Source: Mucilaginibacter sp. 44-25 (GTDB taxonomy: Bacteria; Bacteroidota; Bacteroidia; Sphingobacteriales; Sphingobacteriaceae). From it: DNA of 64,000 nucleotides. Location of the stretch: positions 186,001 to 250,000 of the forward strand of contig MKTS01000013.1 of assembly GCA_001898335.1 (NCBI GenBank), written 5' to 3'. The first letter of the stretch is position 1, and every line of letters starts with the position of its first letter. Both the position numbers and the translations under genes were made by a program. The notes under the pieces are model-generated. The model saw nothing but the letters and a program-made list of their open reading frames with translations, had not been told where the DNA came from and made no database searches. Below, in pieces: positions 51,216 through 61,420 of this stretch.

Positions 51216-53528
51216 TTAAAACACTGTTGTGCTATTAATAATATAAGTGCCACCTTTAAGCTTAATGGTGTATTTGCCTTTACTTTGCCAATCGTTATTA
51301 ACAGCCATATAACCGGCCGCTTGTTTATCGTTAACGGTAATTCCGGGCTTTTCAGGTAACCGGACTATGGCTGTTAAGTTTTGAGGAACAACAACCTTCA
51401 TCCGGAAACCCTTATCAGTGTTATTAAATGATACCGTTATTTTGCCATTAATTGTTGGCACTGTCAACGTTCCTGATATAAAAGTTGCAGGGTTTGGTTC
51501 AACTAAAAAAGTGTTATAACCTGCTTCGAGGGGTTTTACACCAAACAGGTAAGAAGCAATAACAATTTGGGCACCGCCGCTCCATGCGTGGTTGGTGGTA
51601 CCGCCGCCATACCCCTTTTCACCTATGCCCCAGCCTTCAAACAATGTGGTATGGTCGGTATCTGCAACCATATCATTAAATCTGCTTTTGGCTCTTGCCA
51701 GCGCGTACTTTCCCTCCCCCATTTTAAATAACGCTTCCATTACATACTTTTCCATGTATGGGCTTGCAAACTGCTGGGTATGTAAGGCAGATGTGATGGC
51801 ATTGTACTTTGATGAGTCGGCTATGCCCGACAGAACAGCCAAAGCCTGGGCCCTGTCATCGGTTGCGCCATTATATGAGGCATGCCGGTATGCGGTGCCG
51901 TTCCAACATTTATTATAGCCTTCTTTCACTCGCTGCATCATATTCCGATAAGCGGCTTCATCCTCTTTCTTACCAAGTAAAGCGGCCATCCTGGCGGCTC
52001 CGTCTAAAGCTAAGTAATGCCAGCCCGCAATAATCAGGCGTATGTCTTTATTTTCGCCCCAGTCGCCCCACAACCAATCACCTTTGCGAAGCTCCGTAAG
52101 TCCGGTTTCATCTGTTCGCCATAACGCCAAGTAATCCTTTACGGCCGGGTAAACCTCTTCTATAAGTTTTCGGTCGCCTGTGTTCATATAGTAATTCCAA
52201 AAACCATAATAACCAATACTCGTAAGCATTTGATCGGGCAGTTCCTGGTTAAAATTGCCGGGTACAGGTGAAAATAGCACCCTGTTTGCACGCCTCCATG
52301 ATGTTAGCTCACGTATAGCTTTACGCATTAACGCATGCGTAGATGGCGAATACGTATAAAAACATTCGCCCATTAGCAACACCACATCTCCCCACCACTG
52401 GGCACGCTCCCTGTCGGGACAATCAAAGAAGTTATCGCGCATGTTCAGGTACAAGGTACGTTGTGCCTTTTTCCAGTACCTGTTGTAAAAGTCATCGCTG
52501 CAGATAAAACTTCCGGTTGGCTCGGTATTGTAACCCGTTTCACGATATTTTAAACCCGTTACCTTAACCTCGTGCGGTACGGTAAGGATAATTTCTTCGC
52601 CGTTCATCCAGCCGTAAGACTCATATTCCTGTAAACCTTTAGTTGTAATATAGGCCGCACGCACATTATCAGTACCGCCGGCCACGCTATGGTCGGTAGT
52701 GATATTTATCAGGTGCCCTCCTTCGTTATCTTTAACCGTAATAACGGGAGTCATCTGCATATTATAGGGCAGGCTGGCAATAATGGTGTCTACAGCTGCG
52801 CCTGCAATGCGTTTAAATTCAGTATGCTTAATTCCGTAGTCTTTCCATTGTGGAATAGGCCTGTTCTGCAAGGCGTTCCAGGGTGCGCCGCCACCCATAC
52901 CTATTTGCGCCGCATTTTCAAAACCATATAGTTTAGCTTTTGGCGCCGTTTGCCAGCCGGGCATATCCTTGCGTGCATCAAAAAGGATGTTCGATTCTGG
53001 CAAGCGGTAATTAGGTGGCGCACCATCGGCAGTGCTGTAAGCAGGGTGTATACGGCAAACCCAGTTACTATCGCTGTAAAGTTTTACATGGATACCCTCC
53101 ATCGAAAAAAACAGCCCGGACCGGCCACTATTCACATGCGAGAACCCGTCTTTCCCAAAATGCCAAAGCAAAACAGCGATCTGGTTATTACCCCTGCGCA
53201 AATACGGCGCGAGATCAACCTTATCAGCATACGTATCTTTGGGTGTAGGGCCTCTTTTAAGGCCGCCTTCAAAAACCATCATTTTACCATTTATCCATAG
53301 CCAGTATTTAGTATCAGCAGCTATGGTAGCCACGGCATGTGCGGGCTTGCGTTTTATGGTTAGGTTTCTCCGGAATGCTATCCAGGTATTGGGCTTATTG
53401 GCATCCTTGCTTTTTACAGATATCCAATGCGGCACATCCGTGGTTACAGCAAATGCAGGCTGCACCCAAATGATTGCCATTAACACTACGCCCAATAACA
53501 ATGATCTTTTATAAAAACTTAAGCGCAT
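51216..53528 (-). CDS. GH78-type alpha-L-rhamnosidase-like hydrolase
   Basis: A 770-aa secreted enzyme. The start at 53528 (MRLSFYKRSLLLGVVLMAII, cleavage after FAV) gives a proper signal; the longer frame does not. N-terminal beta-sandwich domains (TKYWLWINGKMMVFEGGLKR) precede the (alpha/alpha)6 barrel of the rhamnosidase hairpin family. DCPDRERAQWWGDV contains the general acid candidate E374, and TTLFEGWG the base candidate E631. GH78 removes terminal alpha-L-rhamnose, though this fold also has other activities. Third of three GH genes read together (50 bp after the GH43 gene). Confidence 0.85.
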   Translation of the reverse strand: MRLSFYKRSLLLGVVLMAIIWVQPAFAVTTDVPHWISVKSKDANKPNTWIAFRRNLTIKRKPAHAVATIAADTKYWLWINGKMMVFEGGLKRGPTPKDTYADKVDLAPYLRRGNNQIAVLLWHFGKDGFSHVNSGRSGLFFSMEGIHVKLYSDSNWVCRIHPAYSTADGAPPNYRLPESNILFDARKDMPGWQTAPKAKLYGFENAAQIGMGGGAPWNALQNRPIPQWKDYGIKHTEFKRIAGAAVDTIIASLPYNMQMTPVITVKDNEGGHLINITTDHSVAGGTDNVRAAYITTKGLQEYESYGWMNGEEIILTVPHEVKVTGLKYRETGYNTEPTGSFICSDDFYNRYWKKAQRTLYLNMRDNFFDCPDRERAQWWGDVVLLMGECFYTYSPSTHALMRKAIRELTSWRRANRVLFSPVPGNFNQELPDQMLTSIGYYGFWNYYMNTGDRKLIEEVYPAVKDYLALWRTDETGLTELRKGDWLWGDWGENKDIRLIIAGWHYLALDGAARMAALLGKKEDEAAYRNMMQRVKEGYNKCWNGTAYRHASYNGATDDRAQALAVLSGIADSSKYNAITSALHTQQFASPYMEKYVMEALFKMGEGKYALARAKSRFNDMVADTDHTTLFEGWGIGEKGYGGGTTNHAWSGGAQIVIASYLFGVKPLEAGYNTFLVEPNPATFISGTLTVPTINGKITVSFNNTDKGFRMKVVVPQNLTAIVRLPEKPGITVNDKQAAGYMAVNNDWQSKGKYTIKLKGGTYIINSTTVF

Positions 53529-53578
53529 GATGTGTAAATATGGTAGAAATAGTTTTTGAGTGATTGAAGCAAAAGCCA

Positions 53579-55741
53579 TTATTTCATTGGTTTGGTAAGC
53601 TGCAATTGCTTTTTTATATCGCTGCTACTTAAAGCATAATCATACATTTTTAATGAGGCCATGTAACCGTTATAATTTTCGCCTTCATCAGAAGCACCGA
53701 TAATGAACTTTGCACCGTTAATAGCCGACGAAAGCGTCATCATCTGCGCGTTATCTTCTACGCCATCAACATAAATACGTTCGGTCATACCATCAAAAGT
53801 GAGCACCAGGTAATGCCATTCGTTAGCTGCGGGTACATGGTTGTACTTCATATCAAAATGGTAATCCAAATGCCCCGCCGCGCCATACCCGCCGCTATTG
53901 AAATACATGGCATTGTACGAATTGGCCAGCCTCATGACATTCCTGTTACACCATGACATAAGACAAGAGCCTTCCTTGGCCACCACAGGTGCTTTTACCC
54001 ATGCCGCTACTGTGTAGGCACCATTCCAGGCCAGTGTTTGCGGCACCGGTTTAAGAGCGCTAAGGGCACCCTTTGTAAACCTGAAGGCAGTAACACCGGT
54101 TTCATCCTTTTCAATGGTAACATTTCCCGTTTTATACATTAAGCCGCCAAAGGTTCCTTTATTTTTAACAGAGGCAAAAGGTTTGCCTGCCGGCATATCC
54201 GCGGCATTAATATCCAGTAATATATTGTGGCCACTACGTAAAGCAGGGGCAGATACTGAATTTTTATTTTTTATGGGCAGGGGAATGTCAAATAGTTTGT
54301 CATAAACTTTCATGTTCCATACCGCCGCATATAGTCCTTGCTTTTCTGTACCGGTAACCGTTAGCTTGATATATCGGGTTTTCACATCGTTGTCATCAAT
54401 CATGGGACTACCAGGCATTCGATTTGATGCCCTGTCTGCAAAGAGTTTCCAGGTTTTTCCATCGGCAGAGTATCGCAATACATACTGATAGTAAAATGAC
54501 GGAAACTCGAACTGCGTAAACACACGCCTAATGCGCTTTACGCTACCCAAATCTATGGTAAGTGATTGAGGCAGCGTGTTGTTGCCTGCTTTCCACAAGG
54601 TTGCATTATTACCATCCGTAGCCAGCGCTGCTGCATACTCATAATCGGTACCGGGCATTTTTAAATGATAGGCTGATGAAGCGGTGGCTGTAGCGTTTAA
54701 AGCAATATTTTGGGGCGGCTTTACCTTAGAAGGGTTGATGTAGCCCGTATTTGCCGGCACTACCGCCTTAATGGTAGAATCGTTTTCAAATACCAGTTTA
54801 TCTATACATACCTGGCGTGAAAGCCCGCCGCGGGTCATAGGATAATCGTGTTTATGGTAAACGATATAATAATCATCACCATCCTGCAATACCGAGTGGT
54901 GGCCCGGCCCATGAACCGTTTTATCGGCATTGGTACTTAATACAGGGTTGTTAGCTCCCTCTTTAAACGGCCCGTAAGGTGTGGAGGCATAGCTATAGCG
55001 CACATTGTAAGTTTCATCGTGGCAGGAACCTCCCGAATACATCAGGATATATTTATTCCCCTTTTTGATCATGTAGGGCGCTTCAAAAGGCTTGGGGGTT
55101 TGTACCAATGGGATGTTTTTGGCCTTTTGCATGCTGTCCATACCGGGAGTAATGAGTTCGCCAACCGCATAACCGCCATTATAATGCACCCATGTACCCC
55201 AATAGCCATACACCCTGTTATCCGTATCGGTAAAAAATTGCGCGTCCAGGGATGGGAAACCTTCACGGGGATAATTATGAGAGATAACCGGTTTATCATG
55301 AGCATTCAGTTTTCTCCAGGGGCCAACGGGTGTATCAGAAACATATCCATAAATATTGCAGCCCATTTCGCAATTGCCAAAATAGAGGTAATATTTATTA
55401 TTCCTTTGGATGATATCAGGCGCCCAGAAGTTAACTAAAGATTCGGCTGTAAACGCCGGAACATCCATTTTGTAATTGTACCAGTTTTCAAAATCCTTGC
55501 TATACCAAACCGTTGGCGCGCCGGAAGCGAGCATGATATTGTCTGTTGTAGCGTAGATATAATAAGTATCACCAAACTTTTTTATGGTTGGGTCGGCAAA
55601 ATAGCCGGGCAATAACGGGTTAAGTTTTTTCCCGTTTACAGCACCCGATGATACAACCTGCGCATTAGTTTGCGTGAAACAACACACCAGCATGATCGCT
55701 GCGGCCATAAGGCCCAATTGGTTCTTAAAATAAAGTTTCAT
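53579..55741 (-). CDS. GH43 hydrolase with F5/8-type CBM and LamG-like domain
   Basis: A 720-aa secreted enzyme (signal MKLYFKNQLGLMAAAIMLVC, cleavage after NAQ). The five-bladed propeller has the GH43 triad: base D50 (YFADPT), pKa-setting D166 (PSLDAQFF) and acid E220 (KPFEAPYM). A discoidin/CBM32-like sandwich (about 355-495; LTIDLGSVKRIRRVFTQFEF, TRYIKLTVTG) and a C-terminal LamG/concanavalin-like domain (about 520-715; GAYTVAAWVKAP, EWHYLVLTFDGMTERIYVDG) follow. GH43 members are mostly arabinofuranosidases, xylosidases or arabinanases. Its neighbours GH127 and GH78 favour an arabinose-containing pectic substrate. Confidence 0.9.
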   Translation of the reverse strand: MKLYFKNQLGLMAAAIMLVCCFTQTNAQVVSSGAVNGKKLNPLLPGYFADPTIKKFGDTYYIYATTDNIMLASGAPTVWYSKDFENWYNYKMDVPAFTAESLVNFWAPDIIQRNNKYYLYFGNCEMGCNIYGYVSDTPVGPWRKLNAHDKPVISHNYPREGFPSLDAQFFTDTDNRVYGYWGTWVHYNGGYAVGELITPGMDSMQKAKNIPLVQTPKPFEAPYMIKKGNKYILMYSGGSCHDETYNVRYSYASTPYGPFKEGANNPVLSTNADKTVHGPGHHSVLQDGDDYYIVYHKHDYPMTRGGLSRQVCIDKLVFENDSTIKAVVPANTGYINPSKVKPPQNIALNATATASSAYHLKMPGTDYEYAAALATDGNNATLWKAGNNTLPQSLTIDLGSVKRIRRVFTQFEFPSFYYQYVLRYSADGKTWKLFADRASNRMPGSPMIDDNDVKTRYIKLTVTGTEKQGLYAAVWNMKVYDKLFDIPLPIKNKNSVSAPALRSGHNILLDINAADMPAGKPFASVKNKGTFGGLMYKTGNVTIEKDETGVTAFRFTKGALSALKPVPQTLAWNGAYTVAAWVKAPVVAKEGSCLMSWCNRNVMRLANSYNAMYFNSGGYGAAGHLDYHFDMKYNHVPAANEWHYLVLTFDGMTERIYVDGVEDNAQMMTLSSAINGAKFIIGASDEGENYNGYMASLKMYDYALSSSDIKKQLQLTKPMK

Positions 55742-55808
55742 TGAATAGCCGAACTAACTGATTTTATTCTTAATTATTCTTGTCATGAAATAGCTATGGC
55801 GCATGGAT

Positions 55809-58157
55809 CTATTTGAGTAACCGCACATCAAATACACCACCCGCCAGCGAGCCTTTATCCGCCTCAAACTTCACTGTTAGCGCACTGTTGGCCTTTAAGA
55901 TATCCTGAGGGATAGCATATTCTTCCGAAAAAAAAGTATCGCCTTTACTGCCATCTAATACCACATGCTTTAATAAGCGGTTATTAATAAACACATTAAA
56001 AGCCCGGCCACTATCGCCACCATAATAGGTTACCCGCAAAGTTTTAACAGATGGGTTCACCCGCATCTGATAGCTAAAATACCCTTTCGCGTCGCGCCAG
56101 TGCCTGTTGTTAAATATACCGGTTTGCGAATCAGCAAACTCCATAAAGTGGTCCGACTCCGGCTGCTGCTCGCCCGGCGAAACCTGGTCTACCGTTTTTT
56201 CGGCCAGCTCCAGCATATCATCTCCGCCCGCCAATTGCCGCTCTCTTTTCGCTACTTCACCGGGCTTTGCTACCGGCCAATACAACATATAACGGGCATC
56301 GTGCAGTTCAAAAAATGGTGTCAACTGCAGCTTTTTATACCTCGGCTGCTCTATCATACCTGCCATGCTAAAAGTAAGTGTTTTACCGGATACCGGCTTT
56401 AATTGTGTTGAAAGCTGTTCATTGTTATTAACCAGCAAAGGCGATTGCTCAAGGCTATACAGCGGGCCACCTGCTATATGACCATAACGGCTACCATCAG
56501 CCCAAAGGCCGATAAGCTTTGTTGTATCAGTAGCGGCGGCCAATACAACAGGCCCGTGAACAACAGCCGCCCATTCAGAATGATCGGGCAGGTACTCCAG
56601 TTTATCGGCCATTGGCAATATGATGGTTACCTTATCGCCCGGTTTCCAAAGCCTGCTTACTGAAGCGTATCCGTTTGAGATTTTTATATCCTGTACTTTA
56701 CGTCCGTTTACCTGTATCTCATACCGACTACTTTTTACCCAGGCGGGCTGCCGGATGCACATCGTAAATAGTTTGGGCTTACTCACATCCACACGCAGTT
56801 CAGACCGTTCGCTAAAAGGAAAATTATTAACCTGTGTCAGTTTCAGGCCTTCAGCCTTCCAATTGAGTACAGAAGGTATAAAAAGGTTTACGTAAACGTC
56901 CTTCCCTGTGTGCGAATAAATAAGCTCACCGTATTTACCATGGTTTTCCATACCCGTACCAACACAGCACCAGAAATCCTCATCGGGCTGAGAATATACC
57001 CGGTAATGCTGAGGCCGTATAGGTGTAAAATATACAAAACCGCCCTTACCCGGATGTTGCGACGACAATATATGGTTGTATAACGTGCGCTCATAGTAAT
57101 CGGTGTATTTAGCATCGGGCCGGGTAAGGAACAGCATCCTGGTAAGCTTGAGCATGTTGTAGCTGTTACAGGTTTCGGGCCCCTGTTCAGATTCGATCAT
57201 TGAAGTAAAATCATTTGAAGGATTAAAATGCTCCCTCACACTATTACCGCCAATGGCTATTGAACGGTTGGTTACCACCGTTTCCCAAAAGAAACGGGCG
57301 GCATTATCAAGCTGTTTGTCGTTATTGAGTTCGGCTATACGCTCAAAGCCAATTACTTTGGGGATCTGTGTATTGGCATGTAAACCGTTTAATTTGTCTT
57401 CGCGCTTTTCTAATGGCGTAAGTATAGCCTGGTGATCAAATCTTTTAGCCAGAGCAAGGTATTTTTTTTCTCCGGTGATCATGGCTACATCGGCAAAAAC
57501 TTCGTTCATGCCTCCGTGCTCGGTATTCAGCATACTTTGCATTTGCTGTTCTGTTAACCCGGAAGTTTCATCAGCGGCCCAGTCGGTAAATTTCACCAAT
57601 ACTTCTTTGGCTTGTATATTACCGCCTATCAAATAGGCATCGCGCAGGCCGGCAAATAACTTATGCAAATTGTACCATGGCACCCACTTTTTGTCGAACA
57701 AGCTAAAATCACCATTTTTCAATTTTGCCCACATTTCCATGCTGCCGGGGACGCCGCCTACATAGCCGTCTTTATTGTTGTCCTGGCAGCGTTTGAGTTC
57801 GCTCACCATGTAATCGAGCCTGTTTTTGAAAACTGGTTTTCCTGTGGCGGCATACATTTGCGCTAAAGCGGTTAAATAATGCCCGGCAGTATGGCCGTCC
57901 AGCCCTTCGTTTTCCCAGTTGCCGTAACTTTTAGCCTTAGGCTTTAATCCGGCTTCGCGCAGGAAAGGTGCCAACAAGCGATCCGGATCAAGCTTGAGCA
58001 TGTAACTCATATCGGTTTGCTCGGCAGCCAGGAAAGGACTTTTCAGCAACCTAACGTCACTTAACGGAAAAGCCTGCATAGCCGTTTGAGCAACAGCCGC
58101 TTGTTTAAATAATGCACAGGTAATTAAGCATGCTAATTGATAACGCTTTTTTATCAT
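55809..58157 (-). CDS. GH127 beta-L-arabinofuranosidase-like enzyme
   Basis: A 782-aa exported protein (signal MIKKRYQLACLITCALFKQA, cleavage after VAQ). The (alpha/alpha)6 barrel (DUF1680) has the GH127 zinc-thiolate site: E328 and C330 (GPETCNSYNM) plus C397-C398 (FWCCVGTGMENHG). These correspond to Glu/Cys and the Cys pair of HypBA1, whose Cys is the nucleophile. Further beta domains follow (KPKLFTMCIRQPAWVKSSRY and a DUF4986-like C-terminal region). It is first of the GH43/GH78 trio and is preceded by a 318-bp gap with repeated ATAAGTGT elements, so it likely starts its own transcript. Confidence 0.9.
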   Translation of the reverse strand: MIKKRYQLACLITCALFKQAAVAQTAMQAFPLSDVRLLKSPFLAAEQTDMSYMLKLDPDRLLAPFLREAGLKPKAKSYGNWENEGLDGHTAGHYLTALAQMYAATGKPVFKNRLDYMVSELKRCQDNNKDGYVGGVPGSMEMWAKLKNGDFSLFDKKWVPWYNLHKLFAGLRDAYLIGGNIQAKEVLVKFTDWAADETSGLTEQQMQSMLNTEHGGMNEVFADVAMITGEKKYLALAKRFDHQAILTPLEKREDKLNGLHANTQIPKVIGFERIAELNNDKQLDNAARFFWETVVTNRSIAIGGNSVREHFNPSNDFTSMIESEQGPETCNSYNMLKLTRMLFLTRPDAKYTDYYERTLYNHILSSQHPGKGGFVYFTPIRPQHYRVYSQPDEDFWCCVGTGMENHGKYGELIYSHTGKDVYVNLFIPSVLNWKAEGLKLTQVNNFPFSERSELRVDVSKPKLFTMCIRQPAWVKSSRYEIQVNGRKVQDIKISNGYASVSRLWKPGDKVTIILPMADKLEYLPDHSEWAAVVHGPVVLAAATDTTKLIGLWADGSRYGHIAGGPLYSLEQSPLLVNNNEQLSTQLKPVSGKTLTFSMAGMIEQPRYKKLQLTPFFELHDARYMLYWPVAKPGEVAKRERQLAGGDDMLELAEKTVDQVSPGEQQPESDHFMEFADSQTGIFNNRHWRDAKGYFSYQMRVNPSVKTLRVTYYGGDSGRAFNVFINNRLLKHVVLDGSKGDTFFSEEYAIPQDILKANSALTVKFEADKGSLAGGVFDVRLLK

Positions 58158-58220
58158 GGCCTTTTTTAAGGTAATGTGTTATAGATATTAGCAATAAAAA
58201 TAGTGCATATACCGCAAACC

Positions 58221-58380
58221 ATAAGTGTATTAGCAACACTTATACAGTATCAACTAAATAATATTACTGGTTTAACTGGCTATTTTATACACTTATATTT
58301 TTCCGTTTTGCCATCGGTTTAAAAATAAGTGTCAAACAAACGCTAATATAAACTAATATTATCCAATGTTTATCACTTAT
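58221..58380. repeat. Cluster of ATAAGTGT octamers in the GH127 upstream region
   Basis: ATAAGTGT occurs at 58221-58228 and 58325-58332. Its complement ACACTTAT occurs at 58236-58243 and 58289-58296, and TCACTTAT (one mismatch) at 58373-58380. The first two form ATAAGTGT-N7-ACACTTAT. The 58158-58475 gap otherwise holds only a terminator. These look like binding sites for the PUL regulator. Confidence 0.6.
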
Positions 58381-58416
58381 TGTTGCTTAATAAGATCACA
58401 AGCAACAGGGCACAAA

Positions 58417-58445
58417 AAAAGCGTGATGATCAACATCACGCTTTT
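58417..58445 (-). terminator. Terminator after the TlpA-like gene
   Basis: AAAAGCGTGATG and CATCACGCTTTT (12-bp stem, 5-nt loop) lie 31 bp past the TlpA-like stop and are followed by T residues on the minus strand. This splits the PUL into two transcripts or attenuates the GH genes. Confidence 0.85.
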
Positions 58446-58475
58446 AAATTAACTATTAGGGGTGCGCAATAACGC

Positions 58476-59993
58476 TTAAGCGCCTTTTTTAGCCATGTCT
58501 ATCATCATGGACAGCTCATCAACGGCAGCCTCGTTACTGCCATCAAAACCGGTGAGTTTAAACCGAATGTTACCATTCGGATCAATAATGAACTTGGCGG
58601 GGATACCGTTCACATTGTAGCTGCTTACTACATTATTCTTTTTAGTATCCTTATCGCGAAGATCCATCAGCACTTCAAAATTATATTTATGCTGTGTAAC
58701 ATAGTCGCGCGCCTCGGTAGTAGCGTCGGCAGAGCGCTCCCAGGTATGGATGAACAGGAACTGTACATTGGGGTCTTTGGCGTATTTGTTCTGCGCCATT
58801 TGCATTGCCGGGAACGATGCTTTACAAGGCCCGCACCAGGTAGCCCAAAAATCGAGCACAACTACTTTACCCTTATAATCGCTCAAGGAAACCTTTTTAC
58901 CATCAAGATCGGTTAAAGTAAAGCCGGGTGCCTGTTCTTTAAGCATTTCATTGTTTAAGCGTGCCTGCAAATTATTTACGTAGGATTTACGTAGTTCTGT
59001 GGCATATTTTTCATACCCGGCATCGCTACCATGCGTTTTTATGTATAGCGCCTTAAACTCATTCATCATTTCGGGAGTTGCCTTGCCTGATTTTACCACT
59101 TCCTCCAATTTAGGGTAAGCCTCAGCAGGCCTGTTCAGCGCCATAAGTATTTGCGCGTACCGGTAGCTGATATCAGGGTTAACGGTTTTAGCATTCTGAT
59201 AGGCTCTTTCGGCATACTTTAAAGCCTCAGCATATTTCTTTTCCTCAAAAAGGATGTTACCATACCGGCTGGCGAGGCCCGGATAGCCGGATGCGGCAAA
59301 CTTGGCTGCATTACTTGTACCTTTCTTGCCATCCATGTACGACTCGGCATTTTCCATGGCCAGGCGGGCGTAGGTTTCGGCATGTGGCAGGTCGCCATTT
59401 TTATAAAACGCTTCCGATATGCCGAAGTAAGCATTGCCCTTCCAAAAATCAACCATCAAGCTATTGATGTAAGCAATTGCTTTAGCCGTATTTTTTTCTT
59501 TAGCGTAAAGGTTAGCTATCGCAGATATGGCGTAATCATAGATCAGGTCATCATCCACAGCACCTGTACGAAATTTTTCCGGCGGGAAAGCAGCTTTCCA
59601 TTTTAAATAGGCTTTTTCCATACCGGCGGCGGTAGTTTCTTTGAATACCGGCTGCTGCGCTTCACGGCGGGCGGTAATACCCTGCGGGAACTTAGTAAGT
59701 TGTGCCTGGTATAACGAATCGCTCACTTTGGTACGGCCCAACTGATAATAAAAGTTGGAAGCCATCATCATATCCTGTTCTTTATTGCTGGCCGCCAGTT
59801 GATGAAGCTCTTTATATAAAACCTGTTTATCTGCCGAATCTTTTGAAGCAGCCAGTTTAGATAAACGTTCACGCATTTGCTGGTCGTTCGTGTTTTGCGC
59901 TACAGCAGGCTTAGCCACAAAGGCAGCCCCAATTGTTAAACCCATTAGCGCAACACCTTTTATAGCTGCAGCCCTGTTTCTTTTCTTATTCAT
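58476..59993 (-). CDS. TlpA-family thioredoxin-like protein with helical N-domain
   Basis: A 505-aa exported protein (signal KGVALMGLTIGAAFVAKPAV, then AQ). The first about 340 residues are helical and TPR-like (YFGISEAFYKNGDLPHAETY, YAEALKYAERAYQNAKTVNP). The C-terminal 150 residues form a thioredoxin fold: APGFTLTDLDGKKVSLSDYK, FWATWCGPCKASFP with C387/C390, and the cis-Pro loop GIPAKFIID. Periplasmic TlpA-like proteins with such N-domains are common beside SusCD pairs; they may keep glycan-active proteins correctly reduced, but their exact job is unknown. It starts 22 bp after susD in the same operon. Confidence 0.9.
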   Translation of the reverse strand: MNKKRNRAAAIKGVALMGLTIGAAFVAKPAVAQNTNDQQMRERLSKLAASKDSADKQVLYKELHQLAASNKEQDMMMASNFYYQLGRTKVSDSLYQAQLTKFPQGITARREAQQPVFKETTAAGMEKAYLKWKAAFPPEKFRTGAVDDDLIYDYAISAIANLYAKEKNTAKAIAYINSLMVDFWKGNAYFGISEAFYKNGDLPHAETYARLAMENAESYMDGKKGTSNAAKFAASGYPGLASRYGNILFEEKKYAEALKYAERAYQNAKTVNPDISYRYAQILMALNRPAEAYPKLEEVVKSGKATPEMMNEFKALYIKTHGSDAGYEKYATELRKSYVNNLQARLNNEMLKEQAPGFTLTDLDGKKVSLSDYKGKVVVLDFWATWCGPCKASFPAMQMAQNKYAKDPNVQFLFIHTWERSADATTEARDYVTQHKYNFEVLMDLRDKDTKKNNVVSSYNVNGIPAKFIIDPNGNIRFKLTGFDGSNEAAVDELSMMIDMAKKGA

Positions 59994-60015
59994 AACAACA
60001 CTTATTTAATTGATA

Positions 60016-61407
60016 CTAATTATTATATCCGGGATTTTGCTTAAGTGCCTGATTAAGCAGCAGCTGGCTATTAGGTATAGGAAATAACGCCGATGTAGAT
60101 TTCCAGGTGCTTTTAAGCGGCCCCAGCACGGCATCGGCCTGCCCGGTACGTTTAAGATCAAACCAGCGATGAGCCAGCTCGCCAAAAAGTTCCAATTTAC
60201 GTTCGGCGGCTACCGCTGCAAGCAGATCAGGTTGAGTGGCTGCCTGCGTGTTTGGCAAGCCCGCGCGGGTACGTATGGCGTTAATATCTGCCTGGGCACC
60301 GGAGATATTTCCCTGCTGAGCCCTTGCCTCTGCACGGATAAGGTACTGCTCGGCCATGCGTAATACCACGTTATACTCGTTACCACTGGTAGCGGTAGCC
60401 AGCTTGTACTTGGCTACACGGTAGTATTTTGTGCCGTTTAAAGTAAGCGAATCAACCCAGTTGGTTTTACGGGTATCGCCTTTCTCAAATAATTTGGTAA
60501 AGTTAGGGTACAGCGCATAGGTAGGTAAGAACACGTTGGTGCTGGTATTGGCCGCGCCATACGGAGAACCAAAAACCGAGAAACCATTTAAAGTAGCCAG
60601 TTGAAAAATCACTTCGGAACTGGTATTAATAAACGCGCTTGCCGGGGCAGGTAAACTGTAGGTACCAGAACCTATTACCTGTGTGGAAAGCGCTTCGGCA
60701 TTTGCATAGTCTTTTGTATACAAATAAACCCTTGCCAGTAACGCAGCGGCAGCCCACTTATTAGGCCTGGCTTTAAGCGCCGGATTACCCGCATAAGCAG
60801 CAGGCAATAAATTAACCGCGTCTTTAAGGTCGGCTATTATTTGATTGTATACTGCCTGGATACTGGCACGGGGTAGTGTGGCGTTATTAATTTCCACCGG
60901 ATCAAGCGAAAGCGGTACATCCCCATAGAAATTAACCAGATAAAAATAGGTGAAGGCCCGCATAAATTTGGCCTCGCCAATTAACTGGTTCTTGGTATTG
61001 GCACTAATGGCGGCAGAATTATTAACTCCATTAATAGCCAGGTTGGTTGCCCTTATTACCTGGTAGGGGTAGTTATACAAATAGTTTTCGTTATAGGTAT
61101 TGGTGCTTAATAAAGCATTTTGTGCAAACTGCTGCACGCTGGCATCAGTGTTGGTATATAGTAACTCGTCTGAAGATATACCGCCAAGCACCGTACCATA
61201 CCTTACACTTAACACCGTAGGATAATACGAATACAACGAAATTACCGCGCTTGTAGCTGAAGCATCTGAACCGAATGCCTGCGCAGGAGATACGAGACTT
61301 GGCGACAGCCCAACATCAACATACTTTTTGCATGACGAGCCGAATAAAGACAGTAGCACAACCAGTGAAAATACTGTAGCAGAATGATATATGTATCTTA
61401 ATTTCAT
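60016..61407 (-). CDS. SusD/RagB-family lipoprotein (second PUL)
   Basis: A 463-aa surface glycan-binding lipoprotein. Signal ATVFSLVVLLSLFGSSC with lipidation Cys at about residue 26. SusD-like features are AKFMRAFTYFYLVNFYGDVP, KWAAAALLARVYLYTKDYAN, MAEQYLIRAEARAQQGN and AERKLELFGELAHRWFDLKR near the end. It lies 13 bp after susC. With GH127, GH43 and GH78 downstream the ligand is probably an arabinan- or rhamnogalacturonan-type oligosaccharide, by inference from neighbours. Confidence 0.95.
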   Translation of the reverse strand: MKLRYIYHSATVFSLVVLLSLFGSSCKKYVDVGLSPSLVSPAQAFGSDASATSAVISLYSYYPTVLSVRYGTVLGGISSDELLYTNTDASVQQFAQNALLSTNTYNENYLYNYPYQVIRATNLAINGVNNSAAISANTKNQLIGEAKFMRAFTYFYLVNFYGDVPLSLDPVEINNATLPRASIQAVYNQIIADLKDAVNLLPAAYAGNPALKARPNKWAAAALLARVYLYTKDYANAEALSTQVIGSGTYSLPAPASAFINTSSEVIFQLATLNGFSVFGSPYGAANTSTNVFLPTYALYPNFTKLFEKGDTRKTNWVDSLTLNGTKYYRVAKYKLATATSGNEYNVVLRMAEQYLIRAEARAQQGNISGAQADINAIRTRAGLPNTQAATQPDLLAAVAAERKLELFGELAHRWFDLKRTGQADAVLGPLKSTWKSTSALFPIPNSQLLLNQALKQNPGYNN

Positions 61408-61420
61408 GATGTTTTACTTT

